In this document: positions 21,642 to 33,463 of the stretch, one piece after another
How the letters are laid out: every line of letters starts with the position of its first letter
Position numbering within the stretch: position 1 is the stretch's first letter
NCBI GenBank assembly: GCA_003640385.1
Contig: RCAB01000018.1
Location: 124,001-188,000 of the forward strand
DNA length: 64,000 bases
Direction: 5' to 3'
DNA from: Setaria digitata
Taxonomy: Eukaryota > Nematoda > Chromadorea > Rhabditida > Setariidae
Notes under the pieces: generated by a model
The model's input: only the letters and a program-made list of their open reading frames with translations
The model's database searches: none
What the model was told of the DNA's origin: nothing
Position numbers and translations under genes: made by a program

Positions 21642-24556
21642 CACACTAGTTTAATCCGCTTGTTTTAGTTTATTTCATCTTCATTAGCTTCATTCCTCTT
21701 TATAAAGTTTGTTTCTAATACTGAGTTTCTCCTCCATTTATTCTGTTCATTTTCTATGCTTTTATGACTTCCAGTTCTAACAGTTGCTCATCATCTTTAC
21801 ATATATGCATATTCATCACTTGTTTTTGCTGAATTTTTGTTTTTTAATTCTGAAAGGAATTCTTTGTTAATAAGTAGTACTAGTTGTTGAACCGATCAAA
21901 GATCTTTGTCCGTAGTAAAGTTTTTTTTTTTGTTCTAGAAAGTTCTCTGTCCATTATAAAACCTTCAATGAAAATCTCACCTATCAGTTCGAAACTTCAG
22001 CTCCAGGGAAGTGAATCTGTCCAAAACATAAGCATAATATAAACAAATCAAGATATAGATAAATTGCGGAGCTGAGAACAACCTTTATTCCCACATATCG
22101 CTTATTGGATAATGAATTCATATTACTAACCATTTGGTTAGTAATATGAATTCCTGTTTTAACGCACAAATAACACTGGGATGATCTTGCTACATTAAAA
22201 TTTTTCTCCAGTGAGTAAATATCGTGTGTTGAAAATTAACCCGAGAAGGAAAACACCGAGTAAGAAGAATATGGTTGAAGAAATTCTGGAAGTATTCCAA
22301 CACAATTTCTTTTGAAACATATTTTAGCTACACTGCGAGACACTTCTGGATCATAAATATTTGAAAAAGATACATTGTATTACTCATTAATAATGTTTAA
22401 TAGCTGGATGTAACCGAAAACTCACATGAAACATTTAGAAGGTCAAAATATTTCCGGTGAGTGGAATGCTGAACATTTGTAGAAAGTAAAGGAAAGTAGT
22501 GATTTGCTCATTTTCAACACTCAAAAGTTAAAATATAATAAAGATTTTGAAATTCCTTCATCCGTCGCCCATCACAAAGAAGAAAGTTGCTTTTATAATG
22601 TTTCTTTGGGACTTTATCTATCTTTGCCTCGGAATTATTACAAGGTAACTATCTGATAAAATCGATATGTAATTATTAAGAAACTTTTGTTGAGAAACTA
22701 GTCTTAATTTTAACGCGTTTGGTATGGCCATTTCTTTTCCTTCATCTAATTCCATGCTAGCGCAAACAAAAATTCTACTAACAAATATTAACAAATCACT
22801 CTTTTTCAGTAATTTCCAGATCTATAAAAAATCACTTCACAAGTAAACAGTCATGTAACTCATTATTTCATTACATCCGTAATGGAAACTTGTTTAAAGC
22901 AAATCGGTCAGTTCATTTTCCAGAATTTTAATCTGAAAGATTTAATTCTGGTTGCAAAAAGAAATTCATCTTTATAAATTACTTATTTGTGCCGTCATGT
23001 AAGCTGTCAGTTTATATTAAAGAATGTGCATGAGAAAACACTTTTTTGAAACACTTCAATTTTTATCATATTAATCCTTCTTTAACAATGTGACGAAAAC
23101 GCCTGAAAACCCGTTCATTTTTCAAAACACACTTTTCAGCTGATTTAGAAAATCAAAGATTCAAGTGAAATCTCAAAAAATTATTAAATTGTTTTGAAGG
23201 AAAAATGCAAATAAAAAAGGCCTTGTTAACAAACTTTTTAAAATTTTGATTAAAAAGTCAGACTAGTAATGAAGTGTACTTGATCCAGTCAGGCTCACAG
23301 CAGTTCTCGATTTGTGTTCTACAAAAATCTCAAATCATAGTAAAATTGGTGGAAAAGGTGAAAGTTGGAAGTAGCACTCAATTATTGTAGTTCGTCACAA
23401 ATAACTATTTTCTAAGTGACTGCGATTTTTAAAATAATTTATAAAGCAAAGGAGAATGTACAAAATTGAAAAATTAGAGCCAATTTCATTCGATGCATTC
23501 TTTTTATGAATTAAATATGAGTGACTATGCTGAAAGATCAGAACAAATGCAATTTTCCTAACTCCTCCAACCCCGTTCATGAAGACATAGTCTTCTAATT
23601 ATAAGATTAATGCTGGTGGAGATAACTCATAGATCTAGAGAACATCAGGTTTTCATTAAAGGTCCTACAGTATGCTTGCTAAATTTTTCAAAAATGCAAA
23701 CTAAAGTTTTATTTACTGATTGATTGATTTCTAATAATCGTGAAGCTATGTAAACATCTGAATTTGAAAATGAAGAAACAGAAAATAGAATGCTTTACAA
23801 AAAAAAAAAATAATATATTTTGATCTTTTTTATTGAAAAACTTTTACTCGTCAAATCTTCTGAAAGTGCTGATTTCATGTGATGGGCTTACCACCAAGAA
23901 TAAAAAAGAATGAATTATTCACTTAAACTTAGATTTAAATTTTTCAATTTTTACAACAACAAGAAATCCTTTTGAAATAGGTGATTGGAACAAGAGACAT
24001 GATGGATATTTAGTTACCGTAATTAAATACGAAATAACTTAAGGTGTTTCTTAATTGAGATATATCAGTATATGATAGATATGCGAACTTGTAATTCAAA
24101 TAATTCAGGAAAATGTAGGTAGGAATATTTTGAAATCAATAGTTGCATGAAATTCCAATTTCAAAGTTTTCGCATTTTCATTGTAACTTATGTATTGACG
24201 TAATCAAAATGCGATGAATTTTTCGAGAAAGTTTGCATCTTCGCTGTGTTCTTATCTGTTCATCCGATCATTTTATCAGTTACAGTCCAACGCCAGCTAA
24301 AGCACTCGAATTTGATGCCCAACATCGATATTTCTCTTCTCTTTTCTCATAAAAAATTTTTCCCTAACATTGCTTTAATTAGAAATATTAAGTCGGATAT
24401 CACCTGTATCCAAAAAAAAAAAAAAAATATTCCGGAATTCCTAGAGCAGTCTACTAAACTTCGTACTTAAACTTGATTTAAGCATATTCTATCAGATCTA
24501 ATCTTCCTTTTAAATATCAGCAGGACCATCCGACTGCTTTTTTAATATTCGGAAAA
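21642..24556. other. Gene-free stretch with a perfect hairpin
   Basis: Nothing coding is supportable between the coiled-coil gene and the innexin. The only striking structure is the 19-bp perfect palindrome near 22.13 kb. The 40 bases before 24557 contain ATATCAG followed by CAGGACC, a plausible trans- or cis-splice acceptor for the innexin message. Confidence 0.5.
22114..22153. repeat. Perfect 19-bp palindrome with TT centre
   Basis: GAATTCATATTACTAACCA is followed after TT by its exact reverse complement. It could form a cruciform or RNA hairpin; no open reading frame or repeat family is evident around it. Confidence 0.9.
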
Positions 24557-27500
24557 ATGGTTCGGAATCTCGGTAAGTTTTGTTTAATTTTGATTTATTC
24601 ATCAGTAACTGATGATCATTAACTAAGTTGATTCCACAAGTATAATATTAGAACCGTTAATATTATACTTGTATCAATTACGCTTCACCAAAATAATTGG
24701 TAGATTTAGCTAACAAGTATTAAATTGGACATTATAATAAATCTGACTTTCCGTTCCAGCGAAAAAATTCTGTAAAAAAAAAAAATAAGCTATATAAAAA
24801 TAGGTGAAAAAAATAACCTCTTAATTACTNTCTGTAAAAAAAAAATAAGCTATATAAAAATAGGTGAAAAAAATAACCTCTTAATTACTTCTCACCGTCT
24901 TAGCTTTTCAAGTTAGTCATGCTATAATTTGAAATTAGCAGGAAATTTTGCTAATTTTAGACAAGTATTTATTAAAATTGAAGCCGAAATGTGATGACGA
25001 TGTAGTGGATAGGTGCAATTACTTACTAACTAACATTATGCTTCTAATTTGTGCAATAACTGTTGCTGCGAAACAGTATGTTGGAGAACCTTTGCAGTGT
25101 TGGGTACCTGCTGAATTTCAGGTTCCAACTCTTTCTTTACATACTTGGAAAAATGCTAGTAAAATTATTAGTAAAAGAATTTCTAAATGAACAATCTGAC
25201 AAAAATTGGCGAACTAGACTTAGTTTATCAAGATTAAGTATGGTATATTAAAATTTATTAGTAGCAGAATCTAGTCAACAATTTTGTTTGAATTGAAACT
25301 AGAGAATCACCTCTCTTCGATTGCCTTCCACTCATTCATTAGAATCTATTTTTTTCAGCCAAGTTGGGAGCAGTATATCGAGAACTTTTGTTTCGTTGAA
25401 AGTACTTATTTCGTACCATTCGCGGACGATATGCCAATGGTAATTCCATAGACGGCTTACTCAAAGAACTCAAAATGAACAACTTCTATTATATTTCGAA
25501 TTTAAGCTGTCATGACGAAGAACTGGAAAGATCTGTCTCTGCTCAGGGATTATGTAACTTTTGTGCTGCTTGAAGTAACATATCTGATTTATTATTCGAG
25601 TCATTCTGCTACTGTTTCAGGATACCAATGAGCACAATCAACGTCAAATACAATATTATCAGTGGATACCGTTTATTCTTATCTTACAATCTTTGTTGTT
25701 CCTTATACCTCGAACCATCTGGATAACGTTTAATTGGCGGACAGGTAGGCAAGTTAATGTTACATTGGACATTTAAAGCTAGCAATATCGACTATTCTTA
25801 ACTTCCTCAGCAATAATATATTTACCTGCAGGGATAAACATGCAAGCAATTGTTGATGCAACAATTCTGACCAGAAAAGTGGGCAAAAAAAGATATCTGA
25901 GGAAGGTAAATCTTTTTTTTGCAAAATTATTCAGTGGAAATTTGAGTTCGTTTTAAATTTATTTATTAGTATAAGGCGACGATGGAGCATGATGAATTAT
26001 TCGCACAAGCTCAAGAGATTGCTTATGTGATGGATTTTAACCAGAAGAAAAGTCAATATGCGAAACTGATAGGTATGTCTTTGGTTGGTAGTTGAAATGG
26101 AAACAAAGGAAAGGCAAAATTTTCCTTAAAAACGGAATGAGTCGTGGAGTCAGTTTTTTTGGTCGAAATTCTAATTCGTACTGTAGCGTAAAAGCAACTG
26201 CAATTAAAGCAATTGGTAGTGTAGAGGTAATAATCAAGAACTTTAACAGTTAAAAAAAACCACTCGAAATTAATGACAATATTTTGTGCCTGGTCAATTA
26301 ATATCTAAGATCTAAAGATTACTCCGAATGCTACTTCTACCCTTTTGAATACTATTGAGAAGTTGAAACAATCAGACCAAACATTTCGTTTATCTGCAAC
26401 AGACAATTATCTGTTTAGCAGATTCGTTGGTTAATAGTGTTATGGATCTTTAAATAAATTAAGAGAGAGGAAAGCTACATTGAGAATGTTATCAAAATTA
26501 AGATGAAGAAGAACTGCAGGATAAAAGATAATGTAGCGAACGTAACCAATTTCAAAGAATGGTTGAAAAAGTTACTTCAGCCAAAATTATTTTGAATAAA
26601 AAATTTAAAAGACTGCAATTATCTCTTAAGAAAAGGACTTCAGGTAAANATTTTGAATAAAAAATTTAAAAGACTGCAATTATCTCTTAAGAAAAGGACT
26701 TCAGGTAAATGTCAAATGCATGCAGGTCAAATTCATTGAGATACAAATAGTTTGTTAAGTCAAAAACAAGCTCATTGGTCTTTGCTTCGATCCGACTGAA
26801 ACAGAAGCAGGATGACCATTGGTATCATAACTTGTTGCAATGAGCTGTTTTGTTTGCAAAATGTATTTGGTATTTGTGAAAAGGAATCAGAAAGAAACGA
26901 AAATATGCTTTCATTAGATGAAAGAAAATGCAGAAATGTGAAAGCATTATGCGAAATTAAGACTGAAAAGTTTGAACTGAAAAAAGCACTTATGGAAAAG
27001 GTAAGATCAATAAGCTTATCAATATGCGACAGGAATTCCAATGAAAATTATTAGAAGACAATATTTGCTTGTAATCAAAGACTTTTGGCTTCCCTTGCAT
27101 TGAGGTTTGTATACTTTGATTCAGAAGAAGATAAATCTTTAAGAAATTGATTAAAAAACTTTCACTTTCAGTACCACTTCGACAAATTTATGTCACGGCA
27201 TTATACTTATTTTGCAAAAGTTTGAATGTGCTAAATATCATTGTACAACTTTACTTGCTAAATCGTTTCCTCGGTATGCAGTACCAATTTTGGGGTTTTG
27301 GAGTTCTCAGCGATTTGATTCACGGTAGACAGTGGTCCATAAGCGGCAATTTCCCGAGGGTTTGTTCCACGTTTGAAATTAAAGGCTAATTTCGTATGTT
27401 GTGAAGAAGTTCGAAAGTAGAGTTAAGAAGTCTTCAAGACTTTTTAGATATTGTCTTTATGTTGCTTAAGATTAAGATTAGCGACAAAGAAATATCCAAC

Positions 27501-28653
27501 TTAACATAACCAAATTCACGGTTTCTAGTGCCATACTTCGGTTTCAGTCTTTTTTTAGACAATTTTTGTCCATTTTCAGGTAACCTTTTGTGATGTGACA
27601 GTCCGCGAAATTGGGAATACGAATCGCAAAACAGTCCAATGTGTTTTAATGATCAATATGTTCAACGAGAAAATATTCCTTGCCCTGTGGTTCTGGCTGA
27701 TGGCTTTGGGTATTTTAACTATCCTTAATTTAACCTACTGGATAGCAATAACTTTTGTTCCAAGTTATTCTAAAAATTTCGTATCTTCCTTTTTGGTAAG
27801 TTCCACTTGGTCTATTTTGTTTCTAATTTCTTCTGCCAGCACAGCACTTCTCCCTCGTTGGTTAACTTTAAATTTTGCCGAGGGATAATGAGAAAATGTA
27901 AGATAAAGTAAAAGTCTAACAAGAAGCGGATAATGAATATTTAGGATTATACTATATTATAAATAAGAAAACGAAAAGTAATTCTACTTATCTTTAAGAT
28001 TCTAATATTAGATTAAGATTTAAATTCTAATATTAATCTGTGTAAATTGGAGCAAACTTTTCGATAGAGACATATCAGAGAAATTCAAAAAGATACTTTC
28101 AGACATTTCGTAACATTCAATTAACCGAAAATGATCTCAATTATTTTTTAAGTAATTCAGCTGGAAAGGTTTGCATCTTAATGCTTATTTAAGTATTTTC
28201 GTCTGGACAGTTTCATCTTATTTTTTAGAAAGACTTTGATCACACTGATTGAAAAAGCAATGATTTCCTTTCAATTTACTTGGTAGTGATATTTCTGTTG
28301 AAACTGATAAAGAATACTGTTAGCGTTAACAAGATTGTTAAATTGTGATAACAACAAGTATTGTTGTGATGTGGAGATAGGTGTCAGTCAGCTGGCTGAG
28401 AAGTCGAACACCGATCTATTCAGATGGAACAAGAAAGGTATGAGCTGTTCCTGTAGAGGTGAAATTTCAGGATGCAATAACAGTGCTACATTTGGTGAGT
28501 GATCATGCTGGTGAATTGGTAGCTGCTGATTTGTTTGCGGCACTATGGTCTATCTCTTGCGAGACCAAAAATGCAAATAAATCCGAAACCGATCACTGTT
28601 GTAAGTTTCTATTAGTTTTCATTATAAAAAGCACTGCAAAAGGAAATTTTTAG
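24557..28653 (+). CDS. Innexin (invertebrate gap-junction channel protein)
   Basis: Four-pass gap-junction subunit. Eleven phase-consistent exons (24557-24572, 24961-25121, 25359-25439, 25621-25744, 25832-25905, 25970-26072, 26581-26643, 27172-27359, 27580-27795, 28103-28168, 28471-28653) give about 424 residues, typical for the family. The first exon encodes only MVRNL plus one base. Signatures: TM1 with [13 protein letters not shown], the innexin hallmark YVGxPLQCW; extracellular loop 1 with [13 protein letters not shown] and STYFVPF; TM2 [15 protein letters not shown]3 [15 protein letters not shown]; loop 2 with FPRVTFCD and the two cysteines; TM4 [16 protein letters not shown]; then AADLFAALW in the cytoplasmic tail. 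The last exon may end earlier at the strong donor TT/gtaagttt (28602) if more tail exons exist. An AATAAA lies at 28878. Two N-marked assembly scars fall inside the gene. I cannot assign it to one particular C. elegans inx gene. Confidence 0.95.
24636..24672. repeat. 15-bp hairpin in innexin intron 1
   Basis: ACAAGTATAATATTA (24636-24650) is the exact reverse complement of 24658-24672, with a 7-nt loop; TTGAT/ATCAA outside the stem lengthens it after a bulge. Confidence 0.75.
24769..24889 (+). repeat. Duplicated 59-61 bp block around a single N (assembly scar)
   Basis: The block 24769-24829 is repeated at 24831-24889, separated by one N at 24830. The copies differ only in an A-run (12 versus 10). 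One N flanked by a near-identical duplicate is the classic trace of two contig ends that overlap but were joined with a placeholder. It lies in innexin intron 1. Confidence 0.92.
26589..26709 (+). repeat. Duplicated 60-bp block around a single N, copying innexin exon 7
   Basis: 26589-26648 is repeated identically at 26650-26709, with N at 26649. The block contains nearly all of innexin exon 7 (26581-26643) and its donor GGTAAA. The second copy lacks the CCAAAATT start and the preceding TTCAG acceptor, so it cannot be a functional second exon. Collapsing one copy restores a normal locus. Confidence 0.92.
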
Positions 28654-31600
28654 TCAAAAAAGCGGAGTGAAATAAGTTGGATCACATTGAGTTAGTTCAT
28701 TTTAATTACCAGTAATAGTTTTGTTAATTTTTTAAAAAGTTGGGAGTTCATAATTCTTCTTTCGAAGGGAGCCTCACCCCTGTAATAATTACTTCTGAAA
28801 AGCAGGTGGCGAAAATTGAAAAGATTTCAATGTAAATGAATTTTGTGTGTTTCGTAGTCATATTTTAACTTTTCTTCAATAAATTCCCTTATATATCACA
28901 TTTTTCCTTTTTCTTGAAGCAATCTTTTTTCGAGAAAGTAAATCAGCAGTAATAACGAAGACTACCTGTGCTCCGGAACTTTTCTAATTTCATCGAAAAA
29001 TTTTAAGTCCATTAAATACTTCAGGAAAACAATCCATTCCAGTCTAAGTTAGTTTTGCATCTTCAATTCAGTTAGAAACTAACGTAAAAATGATGGAAAT
29101 AAGAATCAGTTCAACCAAAATTAAGATTTGCACGCCGCAGTTAGCCAGAGATTAAATTGACTTAGATTAATCCAAGTATTTTAATGGATTTGAATTAATT
29201 TAAGGCTAAAAAAAATTTTTGAAAACAAATTTGAAATAACTTTTGAAAAAATACATCTTAGAAATTGAACAAATTATGAATTTAAAAAACAAATCATCAA
29301 AGTGTGTTTTTCTTGCTGCTGGAACTGCAGCAAAATTACAAAAAAAAAAAAAAAAAAAAAAAAGAAAATAACAAAAAAACTTGAGAAAACGACTACATTT
29401 GTGTAACGCTCACATACTGCAAATCAGATCGACTACCTTTCAGTTTTTGCTAACAATTTCGAAAATTCTTTCTGCTTTATTCAAAATTCAATAAGTTTTC
29501 GCATGTCAGACTTGTAGAGCAACCATTTTTTATTTCAAAGACCACTCCGAACTGATCTGAATATGGAAATTATCTAGTCGAGCTACACTGAATCTTAAAA
29601 GACTGAAAAGTTCAAGGCAGAAGTAAAACCTACAAATTCATTGTATTTAACTTCTTGACATTGCGATATAAAGTTTCAAAATTATCCAAATTTGGAATCA
29701 AAGAAAAAGGAGTTCTTCCACATGTGTTTCCTCTTGTTTAAACAAATTCTTTCACCATTCCTACTCCCTACCCTCAGGTAATGAAATAAAAGTTGATGAA
29801 ATCAAAGATAAATAATTTTTCTATCAGTTTTATTCACCGACATTTGCGATATTTTAAAGATATGCCTCATTTTATCCAATGTTCTTTTATTTAGTAAACC
29901 ACTCAGACTTCGTCCCTTCAAAGAATCTTTTTCAGATGCAGCGATAAAGCAACATTGACTTACTACCGTATCAGACTAATCAGTGTTTACAGTTAGTCAT
30001 CATTATTATCATCGGAAGTACTACTGCTATCTATTGATGTGTGGGAAAAATCATAACCAGAAGAAATATGCATTAGTCGGATGGATGTTTGAGCGTCACT
30101 TCTGATATCCGCAAACTTTCTTTCGAAACACTTAAATCATACGTTATCTGCTGATAGTTCAGACTAGCAGTATTTTTTGCAGAGCGAAGTTCTCTATTTC
30201 TTTTTTTAAATGTGTTGGTTTGTTCTGTTGCTTGTGCATCTTCCTTCCCTTTGTACTTCACACTCCAAAATAATAAATGTACTTTACAGAGGAAAAGTTT
30301 GTAATCAATTATTAATGGTGCACATCAATAGCACTTAAAACAGGAAGTTAAACTGGAGTAGTATGAAAGATTCGTTGCTTTCACTTCTTTTTCTCGCCTA
30401 TCCTCCAGAAACTTCTAGAAGAAAGAAAAGTTTACTTCTAGAAAGCAAACTTCCACAAATCACTCTCGAAGTGGAGAACACTTCCAATCCTCTGAACTGA
30501 AATAGCTAAAGCAATGTCCAAATATTCTGTCATGATTCGTATAGTGCACACTCCTCCCTGTACCATTTCTCTCGGGCATCAGTACCAGGGAGAAAGTGAA
30601 CCGACCTCAATATTTAATTAAGGCGATTCATTCTTCACTAATAGGAGCAGTGTATGCTCCATTCCGATATCAACCGTAGAACTATAACTATGAGTGAAGT
30701 CATTTCATGAAGCTCTGTCTAGGCTGTTTCATATTTATGACATATATGAGAAAAAATTATCAATAAACAGTTTTCTTTTGTAATTCAAAAGCAGATAATT
30801 TAAAGTCCTAATGTATAATTTAAAATTCAGGATAAGCACTAGGTAGATGAGATTTGTCTTCTGCACTTACTCTCGGTCGGTAAGTCGCTGTGGATAAGAC
30901 ACTTGGATCTGTATTGAGAGAATTGAGTTTTACAGTGAAGCGAGCTAAAGGCCGTAGAGATCGGGAGGTGAGCTGCTCCATTCCAGGAATACTAGTTTCC
31001 CCTTGCAGCGTACACAACACCACTTCTGATTCTCCGACAATGGATGTTTTGGGAATAAGGCGACGGTGCGTCGTGCACGGCACACCTGCTGCTGCTGACA
31101 TTTTGTTTGTCCTTTCACAGCAACAGGTGTGAGAGAGTTGTAAATGAAGTGATCAGCGGTGCACAGGTGGGCTCGTTCTTTGGTCGGTGAAGGCGAAGCG
31201 AAGCGAGGGAGGCGAGGTGAGACGTTGGGAAGACGACGTTTGGTCATCTGTCAACAGCAGCTGAAGGAATATCGACTGAATTCAGCGGACACGTCCTCTG
31301 CTCGTCGTCGTCACTGGTGTCTCCGGTAGAGAAGACTGCAGCGAGAAGGATAGCTGTGCATGTCGCCTCCCGAATCATCGAGATCACAGCAGTCATCGTG
31401 ATGGGTGCCGACATTGCACCTCCCACGATCTCTTCTCATCGCCCTTTATAATCGACGTTAGATGGCAACGATGTGCTTCAGATATCCTCTGGTCGGCTGA
31501 AGCGGAGGAGAAGGTCAGGAGGTGCCCTGCTGCGACATCCTCCACATCCTGAACCTCGTCCTTCAGCGACTAGAAATGGAAAACTGCCATTTCCCTGTAT

Positions 31601-33463
31601 CACAAGTACACACCGCGGTATCACTTCTACCGAAATCTGCTCTAACCAGTGATTCCTTTTAATTTTTTTTTGGCTTCAACTATCTTCATGGGATTTTTGA
31701 GCACTTCATGAATACACAGTAAGAATGCATTCACGGTTGATGATGGTTACGACAGAAGTGAAGCTTACCGACTGACCAACAGAGGGATTTTTTCCCGATA
31801 TCTCCCGATTCTGATTCTTTTCTGCAACTGCTCAGAACTACGACACAGTTATTTTACTCCACAACACGTTCGAGAACGGTCATCACTCGCTGCAGTTACT
31901 GATAGCAAGGGCACGAACTATTCTACCGCTTTTTTGTATTTCAATTCAACCGACATTTATTTGGAGCTATCGATAAAGCACGCCTGGACAGTTCCCCGTT
32001 GATTCTCCAACAGCCATACGGTGGGCTACCGGAGATGACTGAACACATGGACCGGACGCGCCTTATCAGTGTGCTTCTTTCTTGTTTCATTTGTCATTCC
32101 TGTATTCTCTCTCTAAGTTTCTTTCTAATTTTTCGTCATTAAACTGAAAAATCAATTGGTCCACTTTCATTCGCAAGTGTGATTGATAGCCAAGCAGTTT
32201 GCTGGCTCCATTGCTCTTTCACAAATCAAGTCAATAATCTATCATTGACGAAGCGATGGAAATGTGTTGTTTATGCTTGCAGAATTCAGGAGATCTGTGG
32301 CAGGAGGAATAGCTTTTAGCGTTAGCCATCCATTATATCTCTGCTGAGTGAAGTTTGTAAGATTGCAGAGAAGTTGAAGTAATTAAATTTTGAATTTAGA
32401 AATAAGCAAAAACTGAAAATTTCGTGGTGAAAATATGCCTTTTGTTATAGTCGTGGAGTTCAAAACATGTCAGAGAAACAGTTGTTAGTTTTCTAATTCA
32501 ATGCCGATTTTTATGTCTAATCTATGTGAAGTGCTTAAATATCTGCTTAACGTTACTCTTGTATCAAATCTATAACTATCTCTTGAAATTAATGATCCTC
32601 ACCATATTCCAGGATGTTTTCGTAACTCTGAAATTTCTAAGCTCAGTTGCTTTTGAATTTCCTTTCAGTCTTAAAACACTGTACCAGTCTTAAAAAACTA
32701 TTCATGTTTGTACTACTACTTCTGACCAAGTTTGTCGCATGTTAGAGCTATTTCTAAATGACTTTTTTTTTTCACTTTGTTGTCAAAATCTCAGACTACA
32801 TAATTCGTGCCGTTTCGTTGTATACATCCTTTAATGTTTTGCAAGCATTAATATAGTAATAGCGCTAACTGAAAGTGGCTCTTGTAGAAGTTTCAGCATT
32901 CATCTTAACAGCTTGTGTTTTTTTTTTTTTTAAATTCTTGGCCGCATAAAATTTTTACTGGTGCATTCTGATTACATTTTGCATGAAAATGTATAGCGAG
33001 TTGTTGGACCGTCAACGAATCTTCTTGGCCTATCAATCCTTTCTTTCTGGCAATTTTCTTCTGCTGCTGTATTTTTCTATATGTGACATCTAAGGAACAT
33101 CAGAATCAGTCCTTCCTTCTCTACACAGTTGTCCCAAGATCACTGAGTCGATAAGAATGACAACCTAAACGCCATGGAAGTACCTCTATGCAATGTTATC
33201 ATTAGAAGGTTAGTACACTTCGTCACAATTAAACTCCTTGGAAGGCCAAAGAGTGCAGCGTCCACAAGAGGTGGTGGTGCGTTTGATTCAGTGACTCGTT
33301 AGCGACAACTTCTTTCACTAGAAACCTTTTATTAAAGAACATCGCTTAGTTGAGATGCTTTTTCACCTCTCCTGATGAATACTGACAACAGGAAGAATAC
33401 TCCTGATGATGTCAACTGTTTTAAATACATCGAAGGATTTACTTGACATAGTTATTGCCAGCA
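28654..33463. other. Mostly non-coding stretch with a GC-richer island
   Basis: About 4.8 kb between the innexin and the MARVEL gene. It contains a long A run near 29,340 and a GC-richer segment at roughly 30.8-31.6 kb with purine-rich GCGAAGCGAAGCGAGG and several CG dinucleotides. That island looks like a promoter/5' exon region. The only candidate coding segment is the minus-strand ORF listed next. A second minus-strand ORF at 30073-30261 has an acceptor-like GTGTGAAG before it but does not splice in phase to the first, so I do not call it. Confidence 0.45.
30820..31101 (-). CDS. Doubtful small ORF, 93 residues
   Basis: An open frame starting MSAAAGVPCTTHRR and ending LPSAYPEF lies in the GC-richer island. 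It has no domain, signal peptide or membrane segment that I recognise. Points in favour are its composition, richer in G+C than the flanks, and a methionine near the edge of the island that could be its promoter. Against it, overlapping ORFs of similar length exist on both strands here, which is expected by chance when stop-codon-rich AT content falls. Treat as tentative. Confidence 0.25.
   Translation of the reverse strand: MSAAAGVPCTTHRRLIPKTSIVGESEVVLCTLQGETSIPGMEQLTSRSLRPLARFTVKLNSLNTDPSVLSTATYRPRVSAEDKSHLPSAYPEF

Noticed and set aside
26812..27054. Open frame with Cys and charged residues inside the innexin
   Set aside because: It cannot be entered from an acceptor in the required phase and its donor does not match the next exon; the 26581-26643 exon fits instead.
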